DNA from: an uncultured Eubacterium sp.
Lineage (GTDB): Bacteria; Bacillota; Clostridia; Lachnospirales; Lachnospiraceae
DNA length: 24,613 bases
Direction of reading: 5' to 3'
Assembly: GCA_910586445.1 (NCBI GenBank)
Contig: CAJUHV010000020.1
Span: 29,439 to 54,051, forward strand
Below the pieces are notes generated by a model that saw nothing but the letters and a program-made list of their open reading frames with translations, had not been told where the DNA came from and made no database searches. A program made the translations under genes and the position numbers. Each line of letters starts with the position of its first letter. Within the stretch, counting starts at the first letter, position 1. Positions 1-6,974 of this stretch are shown in pieces.

Positions 1-204
1 GCTGGGATCAATCATGGGAGAGCCGGAGCTAGAGCCGATTATGACAGAGCCGGAGTTGGGATCAATCATGGAAGAGCCGCAGCTGGCAGCAGCAGAGCCA
101 GAGCTGGGATCAATCATGGGAGAGCCGGAGCTAGAGCCGATTATGACAGAGCCGGAGCTGGGATCAATCATGGAAGAGCCGCAGCTAGATTCGATCGTAG
201 CAGA
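1..204 (+). repeat. In-frame 102-bp higher-order repeat in the 5' part of the repeat protein
   Basis: Bases 1-102 and 103-204 start with the same sequence (GCTGGGATCAATCATGGGAG). They stay nearly identical for about 85 bases, then diverge after GAGCCGCAGCT. Each copy contains several 24-27 base sub-units coding EPELxxIM-type peptides. The period is a multiple of three, so gain or loss of a copy keeps the frame. Recent duplication is inferred from the DNA-level identity. Confidence 0.85.
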
Positions 205-1753
205 ACCAGAGCTTGAGCCGATCATGGGAGAGCCGGAGCTGAGATCAATAGCAGAAGAATCAGAACTAAAGTCAATGGAAGATATGCAGCTGGAATCGGT
301 ATTGACAGAGCCGGAGCTAGAGCCGATTGTAGACGCAGCTGAATCAGTATCAGCTGTAGATAGTGCAGATGATTCTATGCCTGATATGGAGCTGAATGAT
401 CTTATTTCTACTGATGAAATAGCCGCAATGATTTCAAATGTAGATATGAATGAAAATGAAGAAGAACCAGAGCTGAAGCCAGCTATGAAAGAGCCGCAGC
501 TGCATCCAATTATGACAGAATCAGATTTAGAAGCGATGTTAAATAATCTGGATAATAATCCGATGTCGGCGGTTCAGACAACAATGAAGAAGTCAGCATC
601 GCAGGGATTATCTAAGAAAAAAGCAGAACCAGCAAAGGATATAAAAGAAACAAAAGAAGTAGGAGAAACAAAAGAAACAACGGAATCAATAAAAGATCAG
701 GTTTATTCAGACTCTGGTCTTGAGAAAGAAGCAGAACAAACAGATACGCCTGATATGACTTATCCCGGACATGGCAAAATGCCAGAACATATAAGGGCAA
801 TGATTGCTAATTTAGGTACGGATCAAGATTCAGACGCAAGTACAGATACAAATATTAATACTGATTCAAATAGAAATAATGCTATAGACAAAAATAATGC
901 TATAGATAAAAATATTGAATCAAATGATGATATAGAAAAAATACAGCCAGATACAATAACAAATCAGACAGCACTAGAACCAGAATTAAATGCTCTTATT
1001 AAGGAGTCACAAAAAGAGGAAGGAAGTGCTGCACAGGCTCAGATTAATCAGACGGAAGGCCAGGAGTCAGCGGGACAGCAGTATTCAGCTTTAAATATAA
1101 AAGATGAAGAGCCTGGTCCAAAGATTACGTCAGGTGAACAGCCTATATTGAAAGAGCCGTCAGAAACAAAGCAGCAGGCAGAGCAGTCTGGTCCACAGAC
1201 ATTGGCCGAAGCACAAGCAGTACTGAAAGAGACAGCAGTGTCAGAACAGCCTGACATGAAGGTATCGGCAGAATCTCAGGACCTGCATGCTGTAACAGAG
1301 CCAAAACAGCAGGAGATGAAAAATGCTGCAGGTATGCAGCCGATTTTAAAGAATGCAGAACCGCAGAATTCGGCTGTACAGCCAGAGCCTGTACAAGAAG
1401 CATTGCCAAAGCCTGAAGCAAAGCTGCATGAGGAATTGTCAACGGAAGATGAATTAGATGAAATCATGAAGGCATTGGATATAGATGATCTTATGGATGA
1501 TACTACAGAAGAAGATCTGGATATCGATAAAATCTTAGAAATACCTTTGTCAGAGATGAAATCTAATAATAAGAAAAGTACATCTAATTTTGATCAGGTA
1601 ATGAATTCTGACGAGATAGCTGCGCTGATTGCAAATACTGATTTGTTATCGGAACCGGATTCTTCGAATAACGATGATGGACTGCCGGATTTGACAGATC
1701 CGGGATATGTAATGAGTTCTGATGAAATCGCTGCGTTAATTGCAAATCTTTAA
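2..1753 (+). CDS. Glu/Pro-rich repeat protein, 5' truncated by window edge
   Basis: I do not recognise this protein. The frame is already open and already inside a repeat at base 2, so the true start lies outside the window; the first internal ATG is base 14 (numbering below counts it as residue 1). Residues 1 to about 110 are degenerate 8-9 residue repeats such as GEPELEPIM, TEPELGSIM and EEPQLDSIV. The middle is acidic, Gln/Lys/Glu-rich low complexity with no predicted fold. A short motif of the form S-x-D-E-I-A-A-x-I appears three times (about residues 132, 531 and 568), the last at the very C-terminus. It resembles the N-terminal SQDEIDALL peptide of FliM/FliY. There is no signal peptide or membrane segment in the visible part. 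It is probably a disordered cytoplasmic scaffold or adaptor; this is inference. No upstream neighbours are visible. Confidence 0.85.
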   Translation: MGSIMGEPELEPIMTEPELGSIMEEPQLAAAEPELGSIMGEPELEPIMTEPELGSIMEEPQLDSIVAEPELEPIMGEPELRSIAEESELKSMEDMQLESVLTEPELEPIVDAAESVSAVDSADDSMPDMELNDLISTDEIAAMISNVDMNENEEEPELKPAMKEPQLHPIMTESDLEAMLNNLDNNPMSAVQTTMKKSASQGLSKKKAEPAKDIKETKEVGETKETTESIKDQVYSDSGLEKEAEQTDTPDMTYPGHGKMPEHIRAMIANLGTDQDSDASTDTNINTDSNRNNAIDKNNAIDKNIESNDDIEKIQPDTITNQTALEPELNALIKESQKEEGSAAQAQINQTEGQESAGQQYSALNIKDEEPGPKITSGEQPILKEPSETKQQAEQSGPQTLAEAQAVLKETAVSEQPDMKVSAESQDLHAVTEPKQQEMKNAAGMQPILKNAEPQNSAVQPEPVQEALPKPEAKLHEELSTEDELDEIMKALDIDDLMDDTTEEDLDIDKILEIPLSEMKSNNKKSTSNFDQVMNSDEIAALIANTDLLSEPDSSNNDDGLPDLTDPGYVMSSDEIAALIANL

Positions 1754-1773
1754 ATAGCCTGGATAAGGCGTAA

Positions 1774-1814
1774 TGGCTGTAACAGTACCTGTTATTTATA
1801 GTCTGTTACAGCCA
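1774..1814. terminator. Perfect 12-bp inverted repeat after the repeat-protein gene
   Basis: TGGCTGTAACAG (1774-1785) pairs perfectly with CTGTTACAGCCA (1803-1814) across a 17-base loop, 20 bases after the stop codon. On the + strand it is followed by A-rich sequence, not a U-tract, so it is not a canonical intrinsic terminator. It may act as a 3' stabilising hairpin. The structure is certain; its role is not. Confidence 0.5.
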
Positions 1815-1847
1815 GATAAAAAAATATAAAAAATTATAAAAAAACAC

Positions 1848-1876
1848 TTGCATTTTATAAAATGTTGGTATATAAT
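1848..1876 (+). promoter_or_regulatory. Sigma-A-type promoter of tRNA-Lys
   Basis: TTGCAT (-35, 1848-1853), a 17-base spacer and TATAAT (-10, 1871-1876) lie about 30 bases before the first tRNA base. Transcription would start near 1883 and give a short 5' leader. Confidence 0.75.
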
Positions 1877-1907
1877 AATTAATGTGTTCGGGGGAACACA
1901 AAGAACT

Positions 1908-1980
1908 GCGCCACTAGCTCAGTTGGCAGAGCACCTGACTCTTAATCAGGGTGTCCAGGGTTCGAACCCCTGGTGGCGCA
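1908..1980 (+). tRNA. tRNA-Lys (anticodon CTT)
   Basis: The cloverleaf can be drawn in full. The acceptor stem GCGCCAC/GTGGCGC is followed by discriminator A1980. The D-arm starts GCTCAGTTGG. The anticodon stem CCTGA/TCAGG closes loop CTCTTAA, with anticodon CTT at 1941-1943. The T-arm is CAGGG-TTCGAAC-CCCTG. The 3' CCA is not encoded and would be added after transcription. The gene stands alone between its own promoter and terminator, and reads lysine AAG codons. Confidence 0.97.
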
Positions 1981-1984
1981 TTAA

Positions 1985-2030
1985 AAGTATCGGTTTCAAG
2001 CAGCATGGCTTGGGGTCGGTGCTTTTTTAT
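1985..2030. terminator. Terminator of tRNA-Lys, probably bidirectional
   Basis: A 17-pair stem (several G-U pairs) is formed by AAGTATCGGTTTCAAGC and GCTTGGGGTCGGTGCTT, followed by a T-run on the + strand from 2023. The small minus-strand ORF ends at 2027, just before the hairpin, so the two transcription units converge on it. Confidence 0.85.
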
Positions 2031-2137
2031 TTTAGATATTTTTTTAACTGTAAAATGGAAGATCGAAGTGTTGTCAGTTTCTTAAAAATATTTTGATGAT
2101 GATAGGTAAATAGTATTGCCTTATTTTTAAATTTCAT
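2027..2137 (-). CDS. Small basic ORF, 36 residues, with a perfect Shine-Dalgarno
   Basis: A minus-strand ORF runs from ATG at 2137-2135 to TAA at 2029-2027 and codes 36 residues (start MKFKNKAILFTYHHQ, end LQLKKYLK). The Shine-Dalgarno AGGAGG (complement of 2145-2150) sits exactly 7 bases before the ATG, better placed than for most genes here. The ORF stops right at the shared tRNA terminator, as expected for a real unit. The product would be basic (about 9 Lys/Arg) with a short hydrophobic stretch (AILF). No family was recognised, and there is no obvious promoter match. It could be a small protein, an antimicrobial or leader peptide, or a remnant. Function is unknown. Confidence 0.45.
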   Translation of the reverse strand: MKFKNKAILFTYHHQNIFKKLTTLRSSILQLKKYLK

Positions 2138-2209
2138 ATTGATGCCTCCTGTTTTATAGTTGTTATAGGATCTGTCAGATGTTATTAATAGATTTTTAAT
2201 GCATTATGA

Positions 2210-2615
2210 TTATAATGAAATATCTGATTTGTATGCTTACAGGTCAAAATAATCATGGAGCAGATATCTGATTTAAATGAATTACCAGAATGATCATGGA
2301 GCAGATATCTGATTTTGGTACGTGTATCTTAACATTATTATAATATTGATATCTGATTCGAATATCTATATATAATAAAAAAACAGGTATACGATTCGAA
2401 TATTTATATTATTGAAGAATAGATACACAATACAATTATAGATACATAATATAAAGATCTATATATACATTATAATAAAACAGATACGCAATATGAATAT
2501 TTATTTACTGACATTATAACAAAACAGATACGTAATACAAGTATCGATTACTGATATAATAACAAAACAGATACCTGATCGAGTATTTATATATTAACAT
2601 TAGTATATGCAGGAA
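2210..2615. repeat. AT-rich region of decayed tandem repeats; no gene seen
   Basis: No coding gene is seen between the small ORF and trmB. The region holds many diverged copies of a phrase like (AAAA)CAGATA-CCTGAT-CGAATAT. The clearest pair is a 23-base direct repeat starting ATCATGGAGCAGATATCTG at 2252 and 2293 (period 41). AACAAAACAGATAC-type units follow near 2478, 2521 and 2564 (period about 43), with weaker copies between. It reads as an old minisatellite under drift. Confidence 0.6.
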
Positions 2616-2681
2616 CGTGCCAGTATTGCATGTACGGGGCTGCGTATTTATAATATTTATATATAGGAGTTTTAAGATCTA

Positions 2682-2724
2682 CCCTGCATTGTTTATAGAA
2701 AGATATATATAGTACAATGCGGGG
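2682..2724 (-). terminator. Hairpin downstream of trmB
   Basis: CCCTGCATTGT (2682-2692) pairs with ACAATGCGGGG (2714-2724) with one G-U pair, starting 7 bases past the trmB stop on the minus strand. The U-tract on that strand is weak, so termination efficiency is uncertain. Confidence 0.55.
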
Positions 2725-2730
2725 TGTTAG

Positions 2731-3381
2731 TTATTGTAGTTTAGAAGCTGTTAATTTATATATTGGATTTCCTTTGGAAGAGAATTTTTCTTCATATTCT
2801 GTCAGAATATTGCCGGCGTTCATTTTCGAATCATGATGCAGATCGTAGGTGTAGTCGATAATTTTCCAGCCGGCATTCGGCACCTCTTCTAATGAGAATT
2901 CAAAGAGAGGCTTATTGTCAGTTTTAAATTCCAGCATGCCGTCAACTGCAAGTATCTGTTCGTAGCGTGATAAAAATTCGCCGGATGTAAGTCGGCGCCT
3001 TGCATGGCGTTTTTTCGGCCAGGGATCGGAAAAGTTTAGGTAGATCTTTGATATTTCATTCGGTGCAAATACTTCAGTCAGGCTTTCTGCATCTATACAG
3101 AGAAAACGTATGTTATCAGGTGGTGAAGTATATGATTCTAATTTTTGGATGGCACGCAGCAGGACACTCGTATATTTTTCTATGCCTATATAGCTGATGT
3201 CAGGATTTTGCTGTGCAAGCTGCAGAAGAAATTGTCCCTTTCCCATTCCTACTTCAATGTGTATGGGGGAGTCATTTTGAAAAACCGTATGCCACGACCC
3301 TTGGTAATTAGCAGGTTCTTTGATGCACAGTGGATTAGAAGCAATAATTTCATCCGCAGCGGGAATATTTCTTAGTCTCAT
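2731..3381 (-). CDS. trmB: tRNA (guanine-N7-)-methyltransferase
   Basis: This enzyme transfers a methyl group from S-adenosylmethionine to N7 of G46 in the variable loop of tRNAs, in the cytoplasm. The 216-residue product has the usual family length. Residues 41-49 (HIEVGMGKG) form the SAM-binding motif I, with the acidic strand end IGIEKY at 65-70. NFSDPWPKKRH (116-126) is the signature of the TrmB family, and FKTDN (152-156) is the conserved C-terminal motif. The ATG at 3381 follows AAGGAGG with good spacing. It is transcribed away from the dacA-type gene, from a promoter only 16 bases from the dacA promoter, and ends at a hairpin. It is apparently monocistronic. No oddities. Confidence 0.96.
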   Translation of the reverse strand: MRLRNIPAADEIIASNPLCIKEPANYQGSWHTVFQNDSPIHIEVGMGKGQFLLQLAQQNPDISYIGIEKYTSVLLRAIQKLESYTSPPDNIRFLCIDAESLTEVFAPNEISKIYLNFSDPWPKKRHARRRLTSGEFLSRYEQILAVDGMLEFKTDNKPLFEFSLEEVPNAGWKIIDYTYDLHHDSKMNAGNILTEYEEKFSSKGNPIYKLTASKLQ

Positions 3382-3414
3382 AAGTTCCTCCTTGTATTAT
3401 GAATTGCTTTGAAT

Positions 3415-3443
3415 ATTATATCATCTTTTAAAAGAGTTGACAA
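3415..3443 (-). promoter_or_regulatory. Promoter of trmB
   Basis: Read on the minus strand: TTGTCA (complement of 3438-3443), a 17-base spacer, and TATAAT (complement of 3415-3420), about 34 bases before the start codon. Five of six -35 bases match consensus, and the -10 is perfect. Confidence 0.75.
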
Positions 3444-3458
3444 AACTTAAAAAAAGTA

Positions 3459-3487
3459 TTGCTTATCACTTTTTTGCACACTATAAT
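3459..3487 (+). promoter_or_regulatory. Promoter of the dacA-type gene
   Basis: TTGCTT (3459-3464), 17 bases, then TATAAT (3482-3487). This predicts an RNA start near 3494 and a leader of about 220 bases. The divergent trmB promoter lies immediately upstream. Confidence 0.6.
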
Positions 3488-3538
3488 ATATATAACTGGT
3501 ACACTAATGCCCTATCTAAAGATTTGTCTGTAAGAAGC

Positions 3539-3640
3539 CGGACTGGCTGATCTGTCTGGAAAATAAGAGGAACTAGAGCGTATCTTTTCATAGTTTTGAT
3601 CGGACTGAATGATCTGTCTAGAATTTAAAGGAAATTAGAA
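3539..3640 (+). repeat. 62-bp-spaced direct repeat in the dacA leader
   Basis: CGGACTGGCTGATCTGTCTGG (from 3539) recurs diverged as CGGACTGAATGATCTGTCTAG (from 3601), and similarity continues for about 40 bases. The first copy runs into CTAGAGCGTATCTT at 3573, close to the MITE end CTAGAGCGTGTCTT at 15173, so a short decayed element end may lie here. No ORF was seen in 3382-3716. Confidence 0.55.
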
Positions 3641-3716
3641 TGGGCCGGCCAGCTGATTGTATTGATATTAAGGCGGGGAGCGTATCCCGTACATATGAAG
3701 GATTGGAAAAATAAGG

Positions 3717-5345
3717 ATGAGGAAAAAAATAATATTGAAAAAAATGCTGATCATATGCCTATGTATGATTCTGCTGCCTGTAACACAGGTTCAGGCAAAA
3801 AAGAGTAAAAATTACTGGCCGAAGCTGTCAGATGATATTACGGCCGGTTCAGCGATTTTGATGGATATTGATACAGGTACAATTTTATACAAAAAAAATA
3901 TCAATGAAAAATGTTATCCTGCAAGCATTACGAAAATATTGACCACGCTTATTGCTGTAGAAAACTGCAGCATGGATGAGATCGTGACATTTTCGTCAGA
4001 TGCGATTTATAATACAATATCTGTAGAACGTTCCAGCAGTATATGGCGTGATATTGGTGAGAAAATGACAATGGAGGAATGTCTTTATGCAGTTATGCTG
4101 GAATCAGCAAATGAATGCGCATATGCAGTCGCAGAGCATGTAGGCGGTTCATTGTCTAAGTTTGTAAAAATGATGAATGATAAGGCAGAAGAATTAGGCT
4201 GCACGTCATCACATTTTGCAAATCCACATGGACTGCCTGATGAAAAACATTATCTGACGGCACATGATATGGCAGTGATCGCCAGGGCGGCATATCAGAA
4301 CGAAACATTTCGGCTGATCTGTGGTACAAAGCGGTATACGATACCTCCTACAAATAAGCACAGTGATCCTACGTATATGACGAATCACCACAAAATGCTT
4401 TATCCAAAAGATACGGCAGCTTATTTGTACGATTATTGTATGGGAGGAAAGACAGGATATACTACCGCAGCCGGAAACACTCTCGTAACATTTGCAGAAA
4501 AAGACAGCATGACCTTAGTAGCTGTTATATTAAACGGCAGCTCGCCGAACTATTGGAACGAGACACGTTCTTTGTTTGAATATGGATTTGAAAACTTTAA
4601 TTTATGTAATGTAGCTGAATATTCGGATACGGACGAAAATATTAAGGATGAAAAATATGATACATTAAATACAAATGATCCTTATGCACAGATTGATCCA
4701 CAGGCAAAAATCATTCTGCCAAAATCTGTGAATTTCAGCAAAACGAAGATGAAAATCGTATATGACAATCTGCCGGAGAATGTGCTGGCACAGCTGAAGT
4801 ATACGTATGGAAAGCATGAGATCGGCACAGCAGATCTTATTCGGACAAACACATTGATTGATCAGAATGGCATTACAGCAGAAAATGAAGAAAATATAAA
4901 TGAGAATCAGACTGTATCGTCTGAAAATGATGTGGTGAAAAATAAAAATTCAAATACTGATGATATGAACGAAGCAGAAAATGCCGGGGATAAAAGTCCT
5001 ATCAGTTCAGATAAAGACAAAGAAAGCGAGGATAACAAAGAAGACAGCAAGAAATTCAGCTTCAGCAATTTCAGCTTTAAAAATATTGATTTCCAGAAAT
5101 ATATTGCAGATATTAAAGATTTTTTCGGCAGCATTAGTTTTGAATTTTCACTAAACAGCCTGATTGTTATTGCCGGGATTGCATTGGGAATTATTTTGAT
5201 CATTGTGTTTATTGTGATCTACAATAAATCGTATGTGATCCGCCAAAAAATAGCAAATTATAAAAACAGGAAAAGAGCCAGCAAACAATATGTGATCATT
5301 AGAGAGACAAGGAAATCGAAGGGAAGGCGTCGTAGAAACCGCTGA
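3717..5345 (+). CDS. D-alanyl-D-alanine carboxypeptidase, S11 family, C-terminal membrane anchor
   Basis: A low-molecular-mass penicillin-binding protein that removes the terminal D-Ala from peptidoglycan stem peptides outside the cell. Residues 1-27 form a signal peptide ending VQA. The three serine-DD-peptidase motifs are in order: SITK (catalytic Ser70, Lys73), SAN (130-132) and KTG (245-247). A PBP5_C-like all-beta domain fits about residues 275-360. An Asp/Glu/Asn/Lys-rich linker follows (about 375-450), then a transmembrane helix near 481-503 (SLIVIAGIALGIILIIVFIV) and a very basic cytoplasmic tail ending KSKGRRRRNR. Ending in a true TM plus basic tail, rather than the amphipathic helix of PBP5, is common in Clostridia DacA/DacF proteins. 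The ribosome site is weak (GAAGGA about 14 bases upstream); no better in-frame start was found. Alternative role: a sporulation-type DacF. Confidence 0.93.
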   Translation: MRKKIILKKMLIICLCMILLPVTQVQAKKSKNYWPKLSDDITAGSAILMDIDTGTILYKKNINEKCYPASITKILTTLIAVENCSMDEIVTFSSDAIYNTISVERSSSIWRDIGEKMTMEECLYAVMLESANECAYAVAEHVGGSLSKFVKMMNDKAEELGCTSSHFANPHGLPDEKHYLTAHDMAVIARAAYQNETFRLICGTKRYTIPPTNKHSDPTYMTNHHKMLYPKDTAAYLYDYCMGGKTGYTTAAGNTLVTFAEKDSMTLVAVILNGSSPNYWNETRSLFEYGFENFNLCNVAEYSDTDENIKDEKYDTLNTNDPYAQIDPQAKIILPKSVNFSKTKMKIVYDNLPENVLAQLKYTYGKHEIGTADLIRTNTLIDQNGITAENEENINENQTVSSENDVVKNKNSNTDDMNEAENAGDKSPISSDKDKESEDNKEDSKKFSFSNFSFKNIDFQKYIADIKDFFGSISFEFSLNSLIVIAGIALGIILIIVFIVIYNKSYVIRQKIANYKNRKRASKQYVIIRETRKSKGRRRRNR

Positions 5346-5356
5346 TATCATATATT

Positions 5357-5468
5357 ATTTGTACCGTTTAGTTAAAGATCTATATCGTAAGATATATTGT
5401 AATATTTTATATATTTGTACCGTTTAGTTAAAGATTTATATTGTAAGATACATTGTAATATATTATAT
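5357..5468. repeat. 56-bp tandem duplication after the dacA-type gene
   Basis: ATTTGTACCGTTTAGTTAAA begins at 5357 and again at 5413. The two 56-base units (5357-5412 and 5413-5468) differ at only a few positions, mostly C/T changes. They are AT-rich, contain no ORF and lie directly after the stop codon. Confidence 0.9.
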
Positions 5469-5480
5469 TTAAGTAGCTTT

Positions 5481-5527
5481 GAAATCCAGCCTATAGTCGG
5501 TAATTAAGACAAGGGCTGGATTTCTTC
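5481..5527 (+). terminator. Candidate terminator of the dacA-type gene
   Basis: GAAATCCAGCC (5481-5491) and GGCTGGATTTC (5514-5524) form a perfect 11-bp stem with a 22-base loop. The following bases (TTCAATGG) are a poor U-tract. Confidence 0.65.
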
Positions 5528-5539
5528 AATGGATATTCT

Positions 5540-5762
5540 GATGAATTTTTGAAAAATATTAAGAATGAAAGTCGCTCTATTCTGCGGAATATTTACACCT
5601 CATTCGCTAAATTTATGAAACATACTCAAAAATCATAATATAAGTGGGCTGTATTGATTTAAATCTGGGTTAACTTGCCCGCTTCATTTTGCAAATTAGT
5701 AGTCAAATATGCTTTATTTATGAAATGAAGATCGTAGAAAAGATTTTTCATAAACTCTCTAG
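5540..5762 (+). mobile_element. Decayed MITE copy, family A
   Basis: From about 5547 (TTTTTGAAAAAT) the sequence aligns with the intact copy at 5825: TGCGGAATATTTACACCTCATTCG matches TGCGGTATATTTGGCCCTCATTCG once two substitutions and a short diverged stretch are allowed, and ATTAGTAGTCAAA matches ATTAGTAGTCCAA. It ends in a mutated right terminal repeat ATTTTTCATAAACTCTCTAG. It shares CTAG 5759-5762 with the next fragment. Confidence 0.55.
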
Positions 5763-5824
5763 AGTGTGTTTGAAAAATGCTTTCCGTGAAATATACCCAT
5801 AGGGCATGGGTACTAAGTATAAAG
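5759..5824. mobile_element. MITE right-end fragment
   Basis: CTAGAGTGTGTTTGAAAAAT followed by GCTTTCCGTGA is the right-end type of the family, here pointing inward. Only about 66 bases are present before the next full copy begins at 5825. It contains a small hairpin, ACCCAT-AGGGC-ATGGGT. Confidence 0.65.
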
Positions 5825-6022
5825 CTAGAGCGTGTTTGAAAAATCATTCCCGCCAACTGTACGCCCCACTTTGCGGTATATTTGGCCCTCATTCGGTCAA
5901 CGTAGCCCGCTACGCCTCCCTCATTCGGGTCAAATCTCCCACATCATCTTGGACATTAGTAGTCCAAGAAGCTTGAATTGTGACGCACATTTGACAGAAA
6001 GCATTTTTCAAACACGCTCTAG
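5825..6022 (+). mobile_element. Intact MITE-like element, family A, 198 bp
   Basis: The 20-base terminal repeats are perfect: CTAGAGCGTGTTTGAAAAAT at 5825-5844 and its exact complement at 6003-6022. It has no transposase. The interior holds an internal hairpin, CTTGGAC-ATTAGTA-GTCCAAG. A nearly identical 198-base copy lies at 15173-15370, which defines the element's ends. An ORF through it (5832-6041) is a by-product of the element. CTAG at both ends may be part of the target site; no other target duplication is visible. Confidence 0.9.
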
Positions 6023-6109
6023 TATTGATTATAAAAGTTAATGAAATATAATGCCGTTTGATCATCGAAAGACAACTAATATACATAATTATATGGGTAT
6101 TTTCTTTTG

Positions 6110-6144
6110 AAAGACAATAATTATCCCTTAAAACTGTCTTTTTT
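6110..6144 (+). terminator. Weak hairpin with T-run; otherwise 6023-6265 holds nothing recognised
   Basis: AAAGACA (6110-6116) pairs with TGTCTTT (6135-6141), followed by more T. No gene on the + strand ends nearby except MITE reading frames, so its role is doubtful. The rest of this AT-rich gap shows no supported feature. Confidence 0.25.
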
Positions 6145-6265
6145 ATTAAATACGACATAGAAAAATAGGGATAATATTTTCTGATAATTTATAAGATATT
6201 CTGAATTGAAGTATAAATATACAAAAAGAGAACAATATAAATGCAGATTTCTGCTAAATTAAAGA

Positions 6266-6826
6266 CTAATTGCTGGTATTTTTGTGTATTTCATCATAGG
6301 TTTGGCTTTCATCCAATTCGATCGGCAGAAAGTCAGATAAGTAAGAAAGCAGTTTTTCTGGAGACATTGTATATAAGATAATCCCATTATTTGATTCTGT
6401 TATTGCACTGCACAGATTTTGTATTTCATCACAGTGTTCCAGCAGATGGATCATATGTGAACGTTTCCAAGCTTCTGCTTTTATTAATAACGGTGTATAT
6501 TCTTCCAGATTGACGAGCTGAGAATCACTGAGCAGTTTTGCAAGCTCCCGCTCGGCTTTGTACTGTTCAGCTGTTTTGTTAATCATAAAATAACCGTTTT
6601 CATCACGCGGCAGATTTAAAGAGCTGACTGCACGCTGTACCTGTTTCGTCAGGCTGGGAGAAGCAGGGTGAAGAGACTCAAAATAAATCATAAAATCAGA
6701 TGCCTGTTTAAAATGGTGATTCTCACCGTATTCTTCAAATTCTCTAGTTAAAATTCTCTTTATAGTCTGTTCACAAGATTTTCTGGATGGATTTTTATGT
6801 GAAGAACTAATATAAGGCGTCGGCAT
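6266..6826 (-). CDS. Unknown protein, 186 residues, possible N-terminal helix-turn-helix
   Basis: I cannot assign this protein. It starts MPTPYISSSHKNPSRKSCEQ, has no signal peptide or membrane segment, and looks soluble and mainly helical. Residues about 25-80 (TREFEEYGENHH ... KQVQRAVSSLNLPRDENGYFMI) have the rhythm of a winged helix followed by a hairpin wing ending in GYFMI. The C-terminal half has a short alpha/beta stretch, SNNGIILYTMSPEKLLSYL. The overall order faintly recalls ArgR-type repressors, but the family's signature residues are missing, so this is only a suggestion. The ribosome site AAAGGA is about 10 bases before the ATG. It is transcribed divergently from the AbiEi-like gene with a 257-base gap and lies beside the MITE cluster, a setting typical of accessory genes. 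Confidence 0.7.
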   Translation of the reverse strand: MPTPYISSSHKNPSRKSCEQTIKRILTREFEEYGENHHFKQASDFMIYFESLHPASPSLTKQVQRAVSSLNLPRDENGYFMINKTAEQYKAERELAKLLSDSQLVNLEEYTPLLIKAEAWKRSHMIHLLEHCDEIQNLCSAITESNNGIILYTMSPEKLLSYLSDFLPIELDESQTYDEIHKNTSN

Positions 6827-6974
6827 ATTGTGAGTGTCCTTTCTTTCTGCAGCACAGATTTTGGATTTATGGCAGATTTCTGCCTGCTTAATATATATTA
6901 ACTCTATGTCCTGCTGTTTGTAAAGAAAAAATGAGCTGGTCTTTTATTTGTAATTTCGACAGGTACAGACGTTC

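Noticed and set aside
1774..1814. Canonical Rho-independent terminator
   Set aside because: The stem is perfect, but it is followed by A-rich rather than T-rich sequence on the coding strand.
1848..2096. 82-codon ORF across the tRNA-Lys
   Set aside because: It reads straight through the tRNA and its terminator.
3573..3593. Full MITE copy in the dacA leader
   Set aside because: Only CTAGAGCGTATCTT matches an element end; the interior and opposite end are not recognisable, so only a possible remnant is noted.
3694..3717. ATG at 3694 as the start of the dacA-type gene
   Set aside because: It is in a different frame from the conserved protein.
5832..6041. 69-codon + strand ORF and its counterpart at 15219-15407
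   Set aside because: Both lie within copies of the same MITE and have no ribosome site; similarity between them reflects the element, not a gene.
6266..6826. Firm call as arginine repressor ArgR
   Set aside because: The order of a winged helix and a later alpha/beta part is suggestive, but the SRD-type helix residues and GDDT-like C-terminal motif are absent.
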